Shown piece after piece: positions 1 through 8,731 of a stretch of 64,000 bases of DNA. Source of the DNA: CAYJBH01 sp964368625 (GTDB taxonomy: Bacteria > Bacillota > Clostridia > Oscillospirales > Ruminococcaceae); contig CAYJBH010000004.1 of assembly GCA_964368625.1 (NCBI GenBank), forward strand, positions 47,173 through 111,172, written 5' to 3'. Below the pieces are notes generated by a model. That model was given only the letters and a program-made list of their open reading frames with translations. It ran no database searches and was not told the origin of the DNA. Every line of letters begins with the position of its first letter. Position 1 is the first letter of the stretch. Position numbers and translations under genes: made by a program.

Positions 1-579
1 CGCCTGCTCCGGGTGGGACTTAAGCCAAACGGTACCGCCGGGTAACCAGTTATCGGTTTCTTCACGTTGCCACCCGTCTACAATTTTTTGTTTAAATATC
101 CCGTACTCATAAAGTATGGAATAACCTGTTGCGGGTAGCTGCTCGGTGGCAAGAGCATCAAGGTAACATGCCGCAAGTCTACCAAGACCACCGTTTCCAA
201 GGCCGGCATCAGGCTCACAGTCGAAAATATTTTCGAGGTTAAGATCATATTTTTTCATAACCTCAGTGGCAAGATCCTCTAACTCCAGGCTGTAGAGACT
301 GGTTTTAAGGCTACGCCCCATCAAAAATTCCATAGAAAGATAATAAACCTGTTTTTTGTTCTCTCCGTAGGTTTTAGATAGATAGTTTTTGTGGCGGTTA
401 CTCATGATTTGACGGCAGATACCGGCAAGCGCTCTATATATGGTTTCCTGCGATGCGTTATCCGGGGTTGTTGAATAATCTCGTTGCAGGGTGTCGATTA
501 ACATCTTATCAAGTTGTGTAACGGTAAGTAGTTCCTTCACATAGGCCTCTTTCTTATAAAATTGTTCCGTTAGTTCCAT
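1..579 (-). CDS. glgP: glycogen/alpha-glucan phosphorylase, N-terminal part (cut by window edge)
   Basis: The frame runs off the left edge, so only the first 193 residues are present. They read as the N-terminus of a GT35 phosphorylase, a cytoplasmic pyridoxal-phosphate enzyme that releases glucose 1-phosphate from glycogen or maltodextrin. Visible family blocks are SMEFLMGRSL, PDAGLGNGGLGRLAACYLD, ATGYSILYEYGIFKQ and NWLPGG. The PLP lysine lies in the missing C-terminal half. The ATG at 577-579 has no clear ribosome binding site in front, so the exact start is less sure than the identity. It is transcribed divergently from zapA. Confidence 0.9.
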   Translation of the reverse strand, partial: MELTEQFYKKEAYVKELLTVTQLDKMLIDTLQRDYSTTPDNASQETIYRALAGICRQIMSNRHKNYLSKTYGENKKQVYYLSMEFLMGRSLKTSLYSLELEDLATEVMKKYDLNLENIFDCEPDAGLGNGGLGRLAACYLDALATEQLPATGYSILYEYGIFKQKIVDGWQREETDNWLPGGTVWLKSHPEQA

Positions 580-647
580 TATATTAGATAAATGTGAATA
601 ATTCAATAAAGATTTCAATTTTCGGCAAAATTACTTGAAAAAACAGG

Positions 648-676
648 TTGATTTTTTGCTTTTTTTTAGTTATAAT
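648..676 (+). promoter_or_regulatory. sigma-A type promoter for zapA
   Basis: TTGATT (648-653), a 17-base spacer and TATAAT (671-676), followed by a ribosome binding site (AGGAG) just before the zapA ATG at 720. Confidence 0.65.
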
Positions 677-719
677 TATTAACAAGGAATGAATTTGACC
701 TAAATATAGGAGAATTATA

Positions 720-1070
720 ATGTCAATGTCTAAGGTTCGCCTTGATATCTGCGGAGGCGATTACGTTGTCTCTACTAACGACGACGAAGCATATTTGATG
801 GAGCTTGCAACCAGATTGGATTCCGACATGAGAGAGATCATGACTGCCTCGCCTTCTGCCTCGGTTACCACTGCTGCTGTTCTTACCGCACTAAGTTATC
901 TTGATGAGTTCCAAAAGGGACAAACTACGGCAGAAAACATGCGTGCCCAGATTAAGGATTACCTAGAGGATGCCGCGAGAAGCAAGATGGAGCTTGAGGA
1001 TGTTAAGCGTGAGCTTAACCGCACCAAGCGTGAATTATCAGGCACAAAAAAGGAAACTAACTATTTTTGA
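720..1070 (+). CDS. zapA: cell division protein ZapA
   Basis: Small cytoplasmic protein (116 aa) that binds FtsZ and promotes bundling of its filaments at mid-cell. The N-terminal half has the ZapA pattern (KVRLDICGGDYVV, then a conserved helix ending AAVLTALSYLDEFQK). The C-terminal 45 residues are highly charged and heptad-like, fitting the family's coiled-coil dimerisation helix. Length is typical. The start ATG follows TAGGAGAATTATA. Its stop codon overlaps the TTG start of the next gene, so the two are probably translationally coupled. Confidence 0.88.
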   Translation: MSMSKVRLDICGGDYVVSTNDDEAYLMELATRLDSDMREIMTASPSASVTTAAVLTALSYLDEFQKGQTTAENMRAQIKDYLEDAARSKMELEDVKRELNRTKRELSGTKKETNYF

Positions 1071-3067
1071 GTAACTACGGCTGTTTAAATCAACCCGAGA
1101 TAGCGGCACCTGCCGGAAATCTTGAGATGTTGACCGCCGCGGTTCGCTGTGGTGCGGACGCTGTTTACCTTGGGTTGAAGAGATTTAGCGCAAGAGCGTT
1201 TGCCAACAATTTTACAAAGGAAGATCTGCACCGTGCTACCGGCTACTGCCATGCTAGGGGGGTGCGGATTTTTGTTGCAATAAATACCCTTGTTTATAAC
1301 GATGAGTTGCCCGAGCTGATACAGGCAATTAACGAGATTGCCGAGTGCGGGGTGGATGCCGTAATTGTTCAGGATATGGCGGCACTTAGCCTTGTTAAAA
1401 AAATATGTCCAACCATTGCAATACACGCCTCAACCCAGTGCAGTGCAGTTACTGCCGATGGAGTTCGCTTTTTATCGCAAAGCGGATTTAAACGCGTTGT
1501 TATAGGTAGAGAAGCCGGCTTTACCGATGTTGTTGCGGCTGTAGATACAGGCGTTGAGATTGAAATGTTTGTTCATGGCGCCCTATGCTATTCGCTTTCG
1601 GGCGGATGCTATATGAGTGCTTTTTTAGGTGGCCGAAGCGCTAACAGGGGACGTTGTGCCAGCCCGTGCAGGTTACCGTATGATGGTGGTGACGGCCAAA
1701 GGAGCCCGCTGCTCTCGCTTCGAGATCTTAGCCTTTTGGAAAGGCTTCCTGAATTGAAGGCAGCAGGAGTTTCTTCGGTTAAGATTGAGGGTAGAATGAG
1801 AACACCGGAATATGTTGCAGCTGCAGTAGATGCAACGGTGAAGGCGCGAGATGCAAAGATTTACGATAACGACCTGTTAATGACGGCTTTTAGCCATGGT
1901 GGTTTTACCAAGGGCTATTATACCGGGGTTCAGGATACTAATATTTTTGGGTCAAGAACCGAACGAGACCATACACTAACTAAGGCTATCTTACCAAAAC
2001 TTCATTCATTATATCGCACCGAGAGGCAATCGGTTCCTATTACATTAAAGCTCACGGTTAGAGAGAACATTATTACGTTAACCATTAACTGCTACCAAGA
2101 CAGGTTAGAAAAAACAATTAATGTTTTAACACAAACAACCGAAAAGGATCAGCATCTACCACTTGAAAATGCACTAAGCAAGCTTGGCGGAACACCATTT
2201 TATGCAAAGGAAATAGAACTTGATCTGCAACAGGGGGTTTTTGTTCCATCCTCGGTAGTTTCTGCGCTAAGAAAAGATCTTGTAAATGAACTGCTTTTAA
2301 TACGTGAAACCGTTTTTTCGCATAACATAATGCCTTATGAACTGCCAACCTTTGAAGAAAGCAGGAAAGAGATTAAACCCAAACTAAGGCTAAGAATTAC
2401 CGGTGAAAAACAGCTAAGTGCGCTATCTCAAAGAGTTGTTAATGAAGTTGAATTTATTATACTTCCGGTAGAATATTGCGAAAAATTACCAAATATGCTT
2501 ATCGAAAAAACAATATTAGAATATTCGAGAGGTTGTAACGATGAGGAGAGAAAGCAGCTTTATGACACGGCAACAAAACTAGGTTATACTAGGCATATAG
2601 TTGATAATCCATCACACTTTACCAATAAGGGTATGTTATTTGGAGGGTTTGGACTTAATATAACAAATAGGATATCAATGGATTTTTATCTATCGCAGGG
2701 TCTTAGCGACGTTACTTTATCACCCGAGATATCAGCGGCGGATACACGCGGTTTTAATGGTCCCGTTGGAGTGATAGGTTATGGCCACATACCTTTGATG
2801 ATGTCGGCGGCAAAACCGAACTGCAACATTGAGACAGGGTTGGTTGATCGTAAACAAAAAACGGTTAAAATTGTGAAGCGGCAAAATTTTGTTGAGTTGT
2901 TGAACCCTGTGCCTTTATATATAGGTGATAGACAGCGTGAGTTTAATGTAGATTTCATTACACTCTATTTTACCGATGAGACTTCGCAGAGGGTTTTGGA
3001 AATTGTTAATATGTTTTTAGAGGAAAAAAGTTATGACGGCGAATATACAAGAGGGCTATACTATTAA
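1067..3067 (+). CDS. U32-family protein, RlhA-like (23S rRNA hydroxylation)
   Basis: A 666-residue U32-family protein. The U32 signature is at about residues 166-184 (EMFVHGALCYSLSGGCYMS), followed by the conserved RGRCASPCR block; the N-terminus (PEIAAPAGNLEMLTAAV) and VKIEGRMRTPEYVA are also family-typical. U32 proteins were once called collagenase-like peptidases, but the ones studied in E. coli act in prephenate-dependent hydroxylation of RNA: TrhP (about 450 aa) on tRNA and RlhA (about 650 aa) on 23S rRNA. The length here fits RlhA better, which is inference. Translation starts at TTG 1067, which overlaps the zapA stop (TTGA); AAGGAA lies upstream. Confidence 0.8.
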   Translation: MSNYGCLNQPEIAAPAGNLEMLTAAVRCGADAVYLGLKRFSARAFANNFTKEDLHRATGYCHARGVRIFVAINTLVYNDELPELIQAINEIAECGVDAVIVQDMAALSLVKKICPTIAIHASTQCSAVTADGVRFLSQSGFKRVVIGREAGFTDVVAAVDTGVEIEMFVHGALCYSLSGGCYMSAFLGGRSANRGRCASPCRLPYDGGDGQRSPLLSLRDLSLLERLPELKAAGVSSVKIEGRMRTPEYVAAAVDATVKARDAKIYDNDLLMTAFSHGGFTKGYYTGVQDTNIFGSRTERDHTLTKAILPKLHSLYRTERQSVPITLKLTVRENIITLTINCYQDRLEKTINVLTQTTEKDQHLPLENALSKLGGTPFYAKEIELDLQQGVFVPSSVVSALRKDLVNELLLIRETVFSHNIMPYELPTFEESRKEIKPKLRLRITGEKQLSALSQRVVNEVEFIILPVEYCEKLPNMLIEKTILEYSRGCNDEERKQLYDTATKLGYTRHIVDNPSHFTNKGMLFGGFGLNITNRISMDFYLSQGLSDVTLSPEISAADTRGFNGPVGVIGYGHIPLMMSAAKPNCNIETGLVDRKQKTVKIVKRQNFVELLNPVPLYIGDRQREFNVDFITLYFTDETSQRVLEIVNMFLEEKSYDGEYTRGLYY

Positions 3068-3470
3068 TAGTAACGGGTTTAACAATACAAAGCAGATAGC
3101 CTTTGATTTAGCAAAAAGCTTGAAGGGCGGAGAACTTATTCTGCTTGAGGGCGATCTCGGAGCGGGTAAAACTGCTTTTTGTAGCGGAATGTTTGAAGCA
3201 CTCGGCTGTGATGGCCATTGCAGTTCGCCCACCTTTTCTATAGTTAATATTTATGGCGGTAACCCTGCATTGGCACATATGGACCTGTATCGCATAACCG
3301 AAAAAGAATTAGAACAAACCGGAATATTTGAACTACTTAACGAAGGCGCGGTTGTAGCGGTGGAATGGGCCTCTAATGCTCCTTCACTTACAGAGGAAGC
3401 AGATATTATCATTGATATAAAGATTACAGGCGAGAATAGCAGAGAAATTACTATAAGGAGGCGCGGCTAG
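3033..3470 (+). CDS. tsaE: tRNA t6A biosynthesis ATPase TsaE
   Basis: TsaE (145 aa) is the ATPase that works with TsaB and TsaD to put threonylcarbamoyl on A37 of ANN-decoding tRNAs. The Walker A motif is GDLGAGKT at residues 40-47; the conserved SSPTFSIVNIY and MDLYRI blocks and the VAVEWA segment follow, as in the family. The ATG at 3033 has AGAGGA in front and lies within the last 35 bases of the preceding gene. tsaB follows after 2 bases, the usual bacterial pairing; tsaD is not in this window. Confidence 0.93.
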   Translation: MTANIQEGYTINSNGFNNTKQIAFDLAKSLKGGELILLEGDLGAGKTAFCSGMFEALGCDGHCSSPTFSIVNIYGGNPALAHMDLYRITEKELEQTGIFELLNEGAVVAVEWASNAPSLTEEADIIIDIKITGENSREITIRRRG

Positions 3471-3472
3471 AG

Positions 3473-4135
3473 ATGAAGGTGTTCGCAGTAGACAGTAGTA
3501 CCGCCTCGGCATCGGTGGCGATTCTTAATGGCGGTAAAACGCTGTTTGCCGAAACAACAAATTTTGGAACTACGCACAGCGAAAACTTAATGCCGTTGTG
3601 CGACAAGGCGTTTAAAGCTGCAGGGTTAAAGCCTTCAGATATTGATCTGTTTGCGGTATGTAATGGGCCGGGCAGCTATACCGGTCTTCGTATCGGAGTC
3701 TCGGTTGTTAAGGGCTTTGCCTATGCAACATCAAAACCTACCGTTGCAATAAGTACCCTTAAAACGCTTGCCTGTGGTGCCGGAATGGGGAATATTGTTG
3801 CATTATTAAATGCAAGAAGAGGGAACTATTTCTGCGGGGCATATAAAATAGATTCTAACGGTATAACCGAAACAATATCGCCAAGGCTGGCACACACAGA
3901 AGAGATATATGATTTTTTTAATGGGGATAGCTTTACCTTAACAGGAGATGGCGCACAGCTGTTTTTTGACAACAAAAATCCAGATATATCGATAGATGTA
4001 AAGGTATCGAAAAACAATCTGCCTTCGGCCGAGATAGCTGCAGGTTTAGCAATAGAGGAGTTTAGAGAAAAAGGAGGCATAACAGCCGAAGAACTTTTAC
4101 CTGCATATATTAGAGATGTTCATATCGGACCGTAA
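3473..4135 (+). CDS. tsaB: tRNA t6A biosynthesis protein TsaB
   Basis: TsaB (220 aa), the ASKHA-fold partner that scaffolds TsaD and TsaE in t6A synthesis. The N-terminus VFAVDSSTASASVAI is the family's first phosphate-loop strand and NGPGSYTGLRIGVSVVKG is its signature near residue 64. The start follows AAGGAGG, 11 bases upstream. Last gene of the zapA-U32-tsaE-tsaB run; a terminator hairpin follows 25 bases after the stop. Confidence 0.92.
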   Translation: MKVFAVDSSTASASVAILNGGKTLFAETTNFGTTHSENLMPLCDKAFKAAGLKPSDIDLFAVCNGPGSYTGLRIGVSVVKGFAYATSKPTVAISTLKTLACGAGMGNIVALLNARRGNYFCGAYKIDSNGITETISPRLAHTEEIYDFFNGDSFTLTGDGAQLFFDNKNPDISIDVKVSKNNLPSAEIAAGLAIEEFREKGGITAEELLPAYIRDVHIGP

Positions 4136-4160
4136 AACCGGAAGTAGATGTAATATATTA

Positions 4161-4200
4161 AGTTTATGGGTGGCTATTGGTGGCTACCCATAAACTTTTT
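4161..4200 (+). terminator. rho-independent terminator after tsaB
   Basis: A 14-bp stem (4161-4174 with 4183-4196, one G-U pair) with a short loop, followed by a T-rich stretch (TTTTTG). Confidence 0.85.
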
Positions 4201-4270
4201 GTTTGTGATTTTAAGATGCAAAAAAGTAAATAATTATTAGTGAAAATGCACGCGCCGCCGCAAATTAATC

Positions 4271-4292
4271 CTGTCACAGCATGCTGTGCCAA
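4271..4292. promoter_or_regulatory. palindromic operator, MtlR-like site
   Basis: The core CACAGCATGCTGTG (4275-4288) is a perfect palindrome. With its flanks the half-sites read CTGTCACA and TGTGCCAA. As I recall, the MtlR consensus in bacilli is TTGNCACA-N4-TGTGNCAA; here the halves match almost fully but the spacer is six bases. The centre lies about 63 bases before the predicted transcription start, a suitable place for an activator. Confidence 0.6.
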
Positions 4293-4309
4293 AGTTAAAG
4301 TTCAAAAGC

Positions 4310-4338
4310 TTGAAAATCTAAAATAACGGTGCTATACT
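4310..4338 (+). promoter_or_regulatory. promoter of the hexitol PTS operon
   Basis: TTGAAA (4310-4315), a 17-base spacer and TATACT (4333-4338). The leader of about 85 bases contains a short inverted repeat (CATGA 4353-4357 / TCATG 4365-4369). The adjacent palindrome upstream suggests control by the operon's own MtlR-type activator. Confidence 0.75.
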
Positions 4339-4429
4339 TTAGTCAAAGGATACATGAAGCGCGCTCATGTTCCGCCTTTTATAACAGCATCATCATAAAC
4401 AATATTCATTTATTCTAAGGAGTTGATGT

Positions 4430-5839
4430 ATGAAACAGGGAGTTCAAAAGTTTGGGCGATTTTTAAGTGGCATGGTTATGCCGAACATTGGCGCATTTAT
4501 CGCATGGGGTATTATCACAGCATTATTTATCGATGTAGGTTGGTTGCCTAACGAAAATTTAGCATTGCTTGTAAGCCCGATGTTAACATATCTTCTACCT
4601 CTATTAATCGGTTATACCGGAGGTAAGGCGATAAGCGATGTTAGGGGTGGTGTGGTTGCCGCTATAGCAACCTTTGGTGTAATAGCCGGAGCCGATATCC
4701 CGATGCTTTTGGGTGCAATGATAGTAGGTCCGTTAGCCGGTATCGTGGTTAAAAAGTTCGATGAGGCAACACAGAGCAGAATCCCTGCAGGATTCGAAAT
4801 GCTTGTTAACAACTTTTCGGCCGGTATTATCGGAACTATACTTCTAATAATAGGATACTACGGTATAGGTCCATTAGTAACCATAGGAACAAATGCACTT
4901 GGTGCAGGAGTTGGATTCCTTGTTGAGTGGGGCCTGCTTCCATTAACCGCAATATTTGTAGAGCCTGCAAAGATTCTTTTCCTAAACAATGCAATAAACC
5001 ACGGTATATTTACCCCGCTCGGAGCAGAACAAATTGACGAGCTCGGCAAATCGGTATTCTATATGATAGAATCAAACCCCGGTCCGGGACTTGGATTGCT
5101 TTTGGCCTTTGTTGTGGCCGGTAAAGGCAGTGCAAAGAGTAGTGCCTCCGGTGCAGCACTGATTCATTTCTTTGGCGGTATCCATGAGTTGTATTTCCCA
5201 TATGTACTTATGAAACCTATTACATTGATAGCATTAATCGCAGGCGGAGCGACCGGAACTTTTATCTTTTCAACCTTTGGCGGTGGACTTACCGGTGCGG
5301 CATCTCCCGGAAGCATTATTGCACAGATGATTATGACACCGGCTGGTGCACACCTTCCGAATATCATAGGCATAGCAGCATCGGCAGTAGTAACATTCCT
5401 TATTGCCGCAGTACTTATTAAAAGAAGTTCCGGTGAAGATGATATCGAGGCGGCACAGCAGAAGATAAAGGATATGAAGGCTAAATCGAAAGGTCTACCT
5501 ACCGACCAACCTTCTATAGATACATCGAAGCAGATAACCAATCTATCAGAAGTTTCATTTATTATATTTGCCTGTGATGCAGGAATGGGCAGCAGCGCTA
5601 TGGGTGCAACTAAACTTAGAAAGAAGTTAAAAGATAACGGAATAACAGATATTACCGTTAAGCACTCCCCGGTTTCCGAGATACCAAAAGAGGCTCAGGT
5701 TGTTGTAACGCACGAACAGCTTAAAGAACGTGCTGTAGAGGCAAACGAGACCGCCTACCTGGTTACCATAACCGACTTTTTGTCGGCACCGGAATACGAT
5801 GCACTTATTGCCAAGATAAAAGAGGATAAAAACCTGTAA
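4430..5839 (+). CDS. mtlA: PTS mannitol-type permease, EIICB
   Basis: Membrane permease (469 aa) that imports a hexitol, most likely mannitol, and phosphorylates it. Residues 1 to about 335 are the multi-helix EIIC domain; GGIHE at 249-253 is the motif of mannitol-type EIIC. After a charged linker, the EIIB domain starts near 372 with phosphorylatable Cys382 in FACDAGMGSSAMGA. The EIIA domain fused to E. coli MtlA is absent and is encoded separately at 8306. The start follows TAAGGAG. First gene of a seven-gene operon that supplies every PTS protein. Substrate specificity is from family resemblance only. Confidence 0.9.
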   Translation: MKQGVQKFGRFLSGMVMPNIGAFIAWGIITALFIDVGWLPNENLALLVSPMLTYLLPLLIGYTGGKAISDVRGGVVAAIATFGVIAGADIPMLLGAMIVGPLAGIVVKKFDEATQSRIPAGFEMLVNNFSAGIIGTILLIIGYYGIGPLVTIGTNALGAGVGFLVEWGLLPLTAIFVEPAKILFLNNAINHGIFTPLGAEQIDELGKSVFYMIESNPGPGLGLLLAFVVAGKGSAKSSASGAALIHFFGGIHELYFPYVLMKPITLIALIAGGATGTFIFSTFGGGLTGAASPGSIIAQMIMTPAGAHLPNIIGIAASAVVTFLIAAVLIKRSSGEDDIEAAQQKIKDMKAKSKGLPTDQPSIDTSKQITNLSEVSFIIFACDAGMGSSAMGATKLRKKLKDNGITDITVKHSPVSEIPKEAQVVVTHEQLKERAVEANETAYLVTITDFLSAPEYDALIAKIKEDKNL

Positions 5840-5898
5840 ATGTAGCAGCTAGGGTTTAACAACATTTTAATCGTATTAACATAAAAAGGGACAAAATC

Positions 5899-6156
5899 AT
5901 GAAAGAGTTTAAATATACAATAGTAGATGAACATGGAATACATGCAAGGCCGGCCGGTGAACTGGTAAAGTTAATGCAGGGATTTGAATGTGAAATAACA
6001 TTTGCTAAGGGCGATAAAAAGGCAAGCGGTAAAAAGCTATTTGCCGTTATGGGGATGGCGGTGAAAAAGGGCGAGGAGTTAACTGTGAGCTGCGATGGTG
6101 TTGATGAAGATAAGGCAGCAGAGGCTGCAGAAAAATTCTTATCTGAAAATTTATAG
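5899..6156 (+). CDS. HPr phosphocarrier protein (no Ser46)
   Basis: HPr (85 aa) carries phosphate from EI to EIIA. The active His15 is present in HGIHARPAGEL. In Gram-positive bacteria Ser46 is the target of HPr kinase and underlies CcpA-mediated catabolite repression. The aligned segment here reads GKKLFAVMGMAV, with Lys at position 46; the nearest serine is Ser43 and is out of register. This HPr therefore looks able to do phosphotransfer but not the classic regulatory phosphorylation. It sits between the permease and regulator genes, not in the usual ptsHI pair. Confidence 0.93.
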   Translation: MKEFKYTIVDEHGIHARPAGELVKLMQGFECEITFAKGDKKASGKKLFAVMGMAVKKGEELTVSCDGVDEDKAAEAAEKFLSENL

Positions 6157-6182
6157 TTTAATAACACCGACAAAGGGGCATC

Positions 6183-8213
6183 ATGTATTCTATACCACAG
6201 CGGCTAAGTAAGATATTTGCAGAACTTTTTAATGCAAAAGGTCCTGTGAGTGTGGCTACCCTTGCCTCCTTGATCGGTGTTAGCCGACGCACAGTTTTTC
6301 GTGAACTCGAAAAGGTTGATGTTGTTCTTAAAAAATTTAACCTTCGGCTAGAAACAACGGTTGGCGAAGGACTTTTCCTTAGCGGAGATAGCGAGGATAT
6401 AGATAAACTTAGAGAAGTTGTTGAGGCTCAGCGAGAAAGCCTATCCACCGATAAAGAGCTTAGGCGAATAGCGCTGGCACTCCTTCTGTTAGACAGCCAC
6501 CAATGGAAAAAATTATATTTTTTTTCCAGCGTTTTAGAGGTTAGCGAGGCAACAATCAGCCTTGATTTAGACGTGCTGGAACAGGAATTGCAGGGTTATA
6601 ATATTCAACTTTTGCGGAAAAAGGGGATAGGCGTATTAGTTAACGCAACCGAGATTAACATAAGAACGGCATATGTTAACTATCTTATAAAAGCACAGGT
6701 TGGATCAAAACTTGCCTCAACACTTGAAGAAGTACTACCGCCTGATATTGTTCAGGGCGTTAGGGATATCCTTTCAGAGCAGTCGATTTTCATTAACTGG
6801 ATGACGAAGGATGCTCTGCAGATTTTATCCTATCGGCTTATAGTTCAGATATCGAGAATTAAATCCGGTTTAACGCTATCAGCCAGCGAGGTTAAAAAGC
6901 TAAATACTCTTTATGCAGAGGTTGCAAAAAAACTCGTGTTTGAGCTTACATATCACTTTGATATTGAGTTTGCAGAGGAGGAGCTAGACTATATAATTGA
7001 GGGCTTACGTGCTGCAAGAACCAAAACCGGAAGCGAGTTTTATGAGGATGAGAGCATCGCGTTTGCACGTGCTCAGAGCCTCACCTATCGCATGATAGAA
7101 CGCTTTGATGGTCGGTTAGCAGCTACGCTAAAAACTAATGAAGAGTTGGTTAGGGGACTTAGTATCCATCTCTGGTCGGCACTTATTCGCATCGAGAGGG
7201 GATACAAAATTAAGGATCCGCTTAGCGGACAGTTAAGGGCAGAATACCCCGAAATATATCACAGTACTGAGCGGGCATGTAACGTTTTAGCCGAAGAGCT
7301 TTCAATGCCAATACCGGAGGAGGAGATTGCCTGTATAGCCACTCATTTCGGGGCGGCAGTTATGCAGATAGGGCAAAACCGAATAAACCGTAGGTTGCGG
7401 GTTGGAGTTATCTGCCTTGGAGGAATAGGCGTCTCCTATATGATGGCTGGACAGGTTAAAAAATTGTTCGGCAAGGATGTTATTACCGAGGTTTGTGAGT
7501 ATAATCAACCGTATAGCTATAGGGATTGTGACCTATTAATATCCACCAACGTTATACCGGACAACGAAAAACCAACAGTTATAGCACACCCAATGTTAAC
7601 TAAGAGCGAGATTTCCGAAATAAGGCGATTAATAGATACCCTCTCTATCATTACTCCGCAACTGGAACAGGAGATAGAAAATCAGTCATTCACCGAAAAT
7701 CTTGGAATGGCTATTGAATACTCTAAAAACATAGAGCATATACTTAGAAATTTTACCCTTATAGAGATACAGAAGGGAATAAGCATTGAAGAACTTGCAA
7801 AATTTGCCGGCTTTCGTTTTGCCGATAGTCCGAAGGATGGGGAAAAAATATATACCAGCCTTTTAACACGAGAAAGGATGGCAACACAACTTATTGAGCA
7901 GCTTGAAATGGTATTGCTGCACTGCAGTACCGAAGGTATCAATCAGCCTATTGTAGTACTTCTTCATCCAACGAACGGAGTTATTGTTAACGAGGCGGGA
8001 CAGCAGGCTAAAAGCTGTTTATTGATATTGATACCTCAAAAAACCAGTGCCGAACTTAAGGAGACTATAGGTGCAGTAAGCAGTGCCATTATCGAGGATG
8101 AGCAGTTCTTAAATGCGATTGTTACCGGCGATGAAAAATTGATAAAAGCTAAACTTGAATTAATTTTTTCTAATCATTTGATGAATTATTTTAGAGACCG
8201 TTTAGGCGTATGA
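6183..8213 (+). CDS. mtlR: MtlR-type PRD transcriptional activator
   Basis: A 676-residue regulator of the PRD family. Order: N-terminal winged helix-turn-helix (about 1-60, SVATLASLIGVSRRTVFRELE), a second HTH/Mga-like region (about 90-160), PRD1 (about 185-285), PRD2 (about 300-400), an EIIB-like domain with Cys411, and an EIIA-like domain with His580. In Bacillus MtlR, PTS phosphorylation of PRD2 activates, while phosphorylation of the EIIB/EIIA-like domains by the mannitol EII silences. PRD2 keeps His329 and His388, but the expected PRD1 histidines seem replaced (Tyr217 in SYRLIVQISRI, Glu273 in DYIIEGL). It probably binds the palindrome upstream of the operon. Confidence 0.88.
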   Translation: MYSIPQRLSKIFAELFNAKGPVSVATLASLIGVSRRTVFRELEKVDVVLKKFNLRLETTVGEGLFLSGDSEDIDKLREVVEAQRESLSTDKELRRIALALLLLDSHQWKKLYFFSSVLEVSEATISLDLDVLEQELQGYNIQLLRKKGIGVLVNATEINIRTAYVNYLIKAQVGSKLASTLEEVLPPDIVQGVRDILSEQSIFINWMTKDALQILSYRLIVQISRIKSGLTLSASEVKKLNTLYAEVAKKLVFELTYHFDIEFAEEELDYIIEGLRAARTKTGSEFYEDESIAFARAQSLTYRMIERFDGRLAATLKTNEELVRGLSIHLWSALIRIERGYKIKDPLSGQLRAEYPEIYHSTERACNVLAEELSMPIPEEEIACIATHFGAAVMQIGQNRINRRLRVGVICLGGIGVSYMMAGQVKKLFGKDVITEVCEYNQPYSYRDCDLLISTNVIPDNEKPTVIAHPMLTKSEISEIRRLIDTLSIITPQLEQEIENQSFTENLGMAIEYSKNIEHILRNFTLIEIQKGISIEELAKFAGFRFADSPKDGEKIYTSLLTRERMATQLIEQLEMVLLHCSTEGINQPIVVLLHPTNGVIVNEAGQQAKSCLLILIPQKTSAELKETIGAVSSAIIEDEQFLNAIVTGDEKLIKAKLELIFSNHLMNYFRDRLGV

Positions 8214-8305
8214 CGATAGTTAATAAATTTTTAATTCGTTAGAAGAAGCTAAAACTTTAACACATAAATTAACAGCAGAAACATAAATAAAGAAAGGGCT
8301 ACAAA

Positions 8306-8731
8306 ATGTTAAACAAAACAGAAATTATTTTAAATCAACCATCCGAACATAAGGACGAGGCTATAAAAAGATGCGGAGAACTTCTTTGCAAGGCAGGCTA
8401 TGTTTCTTCGGAGTATATAGAAGGTATGCTAAAAAGAGATAACAGCTTTTCTACCGCAATAGGCAACCTTATTGCAATTCCACACGGTGAAAAAGAATAT
8501 GCACAGTATATTAAAAAAACAGGACTTTGCGTTATCACCTATCCCGATGGTATCGATTGGGAAGGCAATGAGGTTAAGCTTGTTATCGGAATTGCCGCAC
8601 TTGGCGAAGAACATCTTGAAATTCTTGAAAACATCGTTGAGATTTTAGAGGAGGAAGAGGACGTTTTAAAGCTTGTTAACGGGGCAAACGTAGACAATAT
8701 AGCAGCAGTTTTTACCGGAGGACAACAATGA
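8306..8731 (+). CDS. mtlF: PTS mannitol-type EIIA
   Basis: Stand-alone EIIA (141 aa) that passes phosphate from HPr to the EIIB domain of the permease. The phospho-histidine is His60 in NLIAIPHG, and the later VKLVIGIAA and EEHLEILENI segments match the mannitol/fructose EIIA fold. Cytoplasmic. The start follows AAAGGG. Its stop overlaps the ATG of the next gene by four bases (ATGA). It supplies the domain missing from the EIICB gene at 4430. Confidence 0.92.
   Translation: MLNKTEIILNQPSEHKDEAIKRCGELLCKAGYVSSEYIEGMLKRDNSFSTAIGNLIAIPHGEKEYAQYIKKTGLCVITYPDGIDWEGNEVKLVIGIAALGEEHLEILENIVEILEEEEDVLKLVNGANVDNIAAVFTGGQQ

Noticed and set aside
4353..4369. CATGA/TCATG inverted repeat in the PTS operon leader as an operator
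   Set aside because: Only five pairs with an unpaired centre; too weak next to the 14-bp perfect palindrome at 4275-4288.
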